A stretch of DNA of 7,000 nucleotides from the NCBI GenBank assembly GCA_029856445.1, contig JAHQWY010000196.1:1-7000 (forward strand). The letters run 5' to 3'. Position numbers and translations under genes: made by a program. The notes beneath the pieces were generated by a model, which was not told where the DNA came from, searched no databases, and saw only the letters and a program-made list of their open reading frames with translations. Numbering within the stretch: the stretch's first letter is position 1; every line of letters starts with the position of its first letter. Shown here one piece after another: positions 6,083-7,000 of this stretch. The stretch is from Promethearchaeia archaeon (GTDB lineage Archaea > Asgardarchaeota > Lokiarchaeia > Sigyniarchaeales > SOKP01).

Positions 6083-6089
6083 TTTATAT
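6083..6089 (+). promoter_or_regulatory. Probable TATA box of the 58-aa protein gene
   Basis: TTTATAT lies about 44 bp before the ATG. A start site near 6112 would leave a leader of about 18 nt, containing GTGA (6121-6124) five bases before the ATG as a weak ribosome binding site. Confidence 0.35.
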
Positions 6090-6129
6090 CAAAAAAATTT
6101 ACACAAATTAATATAAAATCGTGATTTAG

Positions 6130-6306
6130 ATGGGTGGTTTTGGCAAAAAGCTGAAAAAGGGCTTCGCAAAAGCAGCCGGAGGAATTGTGGAAAATGTAAC
6201 GGGTTCGGAAGCTCTAGGAAAAGGCGTTAAAAAAGGAATTAAGAAAGGAAGTGTTAAGAAAGGGTTCGAGAAGGCCGTTAAAGAAGCCAGTGAAGATGAT
6301 GATTGA
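6130..6306 (+). CDS. Small Gly/Lys-rich basic protein, 58 aa, unrecognised
   Basis: The frame encodes 58 residues from ATG to TGA and is followed by an oligo-T terminator. I recognise no family. By count it has 14 Lys and 12 Gly, with net charge about +6, and it closes with an acidic EDDD tail. The Lys-Gly pattern recurs: GKKLKKGF (5-12), GVKKG (32-36), GIKKG (36-40) and SVKKGF (41-46). These segments would form basic amphipathic helices, suggesting binding to nucleic acid, membrane or an acidic partner. An antimicrobial or toxin-like peptide is also conceivable. It has no cysteine, signal peptide or long hydrophobic segment. Support for coding: G+C is 76 of 177 bases (43%), against roughly 25-30% around it, with GC-ending codons (GGC, GCC, AAG). 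There is also a GTGA site five bases before the ATG, a TATA-like box and a terminator. Function is unknown. Confidence 0.7.
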   Translation: MGGFGKKLKKGFAKAAGGIVENVTGSEALGKGVKKGIKKGSVKKGFEKAVKEASEDDD

Positions 6307-6326
6307 AGCTATTAATTAAAAAACTC

Positions 6327-6344
6327 TTCTTTTTTTTATTTTTT
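6327..6344 (+). terminator. Oligo-T terminator after the 58-aa protein gene
   Basis: Eight consecutive T residues, one A and six more T follow the stop by about 23 bp. This is the strongest T tract among the spacers and a typical archaeal termination signal. Confidence 0.6.
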
Positions 6345-6386
6345 ATTAACATCAAATTTTTATTAATATTTTTATTTTAAAGTAAT

Positions 6387-6396
6387 AATATAATTA
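6387..6396 (+). promoter_or_regulatory. Possible TATA box of the ubiquitin-like protein gene
   Basis: AATATAATTA is centred about 27 bp before the ATG at 6419, so transcription could start at the start codon. A second candidate, TTTATTTTAAAG (6371-6382), would give a leader of about 17 nt. Confidence 0.35.
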
Positions 6397-6418
6397 AACT
6401 CATAGGTTTAATTAGAAC

Positions 6419-6709
6419 ATGAAATTACATCTTGAATTTTCTCCGCCATTTAATGAAGTAACTAAAATCATATATAAAATATTTGAATTTGAAAATGAAT
6501 TAATTTTAGCTGATTTAATTGAGTATTTTGGGCAAATCTATGGGGAAAAATTCATAGAACTAGTTTGGGAAAAAGGAAATAAAGGAGTCTTTAGTAAGTA
6601 TTTGTCTATTATTATAAATGGCAGAAGTTATCAACATGATAAATTCTTAGAAACAAGATTAAAAGATGGAGATCAAATAGTTTTTATCTATATATATTTT
6701 GGTGGATAA
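6419..6709 (+). CDS. MoaD/ThiS/SAMP-like ubiquitin-fold protein with C-terminal Gly-Gly
   Basis: This 96-aa protein has the length and layout of beta-grasp sulfur carriers. An N-terminal strand pair (about 1-24) is followed by a helix with LADLIEYFGQIYGEKF (30-45). Then comes the family signature IIINGRSYQHDKFLETRL (64-81), KDGDQIVFI (82-90) and a chain end of exactly Gly-Gly (95-96), with no residues after it. In MoaD, ThiS, Urm1 and the archaeal SAMPs this terminal glycine is adenylated by an E1-like enzyme. It then forms a thiocarboxylate for molybdopterin, thiamine or tRNA thiolation, or an isopeptide bond to target proteins. No E1, MoaE, ThiG or JAMM protease gene is present here, so the role cannot be chosen. 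The residues before Gly-Gly (IYIYF) differ from the usual P-P-V-A of MoaD. The ATG lacks a strong Shine-Dalgarno. Confidence 0.82.
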   Translation: MKLHLEFSPPFNEVTKIIYKIFEFENELILADLIEYFGQIYGEKFIELVWEKGNKGVFSKYLSIIINGRSYQHDKFLETRLKDGDQIVFIYIYFGG

Positions 6710-6720
6710 AGCCTCAAACT

Positions 6721-7000
6721 TTAAAGAATATATATAATCCAGATGCCAAACCCTGTTAACATTGGATTTAAAATATTATCCGAGATATTCCTAGCAAATC
6801 TATCAACTAATAAGAATAAAATAGTGGCAACAGATGCCATTAAAAATATTTTTAAGATACTTATTGGCATCCAAGGATAATATAGATTCAAGATAATAAT
6901 TACAATTAAGTACGTTGAGACACCGCCAGCAATAAATCCTTCGATTGTTTTATTTGAATTTTTTCTAAGACTATGTGCTCCATATTTTTTACCAATTATA
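6721..7000 (-). CDS. C-terminal part of a dolichol/phytol-kinase or CTP-transferase-like membrane protein (start beyond window)
   Basis: The frame runs from the right edge to TAA at 6723-6721, giving the last 92 residues. It opens with GKKYGAHSLRKNSNKTIEGF, matching the conserved G-x-x-[FY]-G...NKTxEG-x-x-[AG] element of the family that includes dolichol kinase, phytol kinase (VTE5-like), diacylglycerol kinase DGK1 and phosphatidate cytidylyltransferases. Hydrophobic helices follow (about 27-42 and 48-66), then the acidic RFARNISDNILNPM segment and a final hydrophobic strand. Members transfer phosphate or CMP from CTP to a membrane lipid alcohol or phosphate. In archaea this could serve isoprenoid or glycan-carrier lipid metabolism. 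The gene converges on the ubiquitin-like gene with an 11-bp gap. The fragment supports the family but not the substrate. Confidence 0.7.
   Translation of the reverse strand, partial: IIGKKYGAHSLRKNSNKTIEGFIAGGVSTYLIVIIILNLYYPWMPISILKIFLMASVATILFLLVDRFARNISDNILNPMLTGFGIWIIYIL

Noticed and set aside
5862..6129. tRNA, small RNA or further gene in the AT-rich spacer
   Set aside because: No GC-rich foldable segment, TPsiC-like box or open frame with a ribosome binding site was found.
1..7000. CRISPR array, transposon, integrase or defence island
   Set aside because: There are no regularly spaced repeats, terminal inverted repeats, transposase or nuclease-effector motifs beyond the TatD-type hydrolase; the genes look like ordinary chromosomal content.

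Overview
The window looks like chromosomal DNA from a very AT-rich archaeon. It has compact genes, TATA-like elements about 25 bp ahead of several starts, and GGAGGTGA-type ribosome binding sites. It also has oligo-T stretches after genes, an archaeal-type thymidylate synthase, a MoaD/SAMP-like ubiquitin-fold protein and part of a dolichol/phytol-kinase-like membrane protein. An Asgard or related archaeon is my guess. No rRNA or tRNA gene, transposon or CRISPR array is visible, so the lineage is not settled.

Layout, left to right. Minus strand 1-839: a MutY-like HhH-GPD DNA glycosylase without cysteines, whose C-terminus runs off the window and which has no ATG/GTG/TTG start. Minus strand 898-2808: a 4-hydroxybutyrate/acetate CoA-transferase-type enzyme fused to a GNAT acetyltransferase domain. 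Positions 2809-2966 form a divergent promoter region. Plus strand: an isoprenylcysteine-methyltransferase-like membrane protein (2967-3587), an unrecognised helical 112-aa protein (3705-4043) and a TatD-family metal hydrolase (about 4093-4848). The hydrolase converges, with an 11-bp gap, on minus-strand thyA (4860-5861). An AT-rich divergent spacer follows (5862-6129) with an 8-bp inverted repeat. Next come a 58-aa Gly/Lys-rich protein (6130-6306), a ubiquitin-like protein ending in Gly-Gly (6419-6709) and the C-terminal part of a lipid-kinase-like membrane protein (minus, 6721 to the edge).

The genes do not form one pathway. They are mostly single-gene units of housekeeping type: DNA repair, dTMP synthesis, nuclease/hydrolase, acyl-CoA metabolism, sulfur carrier or protein modifier, and lipid modification. 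I see no defence system or mobile element. The points most worth a second look are: two genes (MutY-like and TatD-like) whose best starts are AUA/AUU codons placed 6 nt after a Shine-Dalgarno match; the cysteine-free glycosylase with Glu at the usual catalytic Asp position; the CoA-transferase/GNAT fusion; and the 58-aa basic protein, at about 43% G+C in a much more AT-rich setting.
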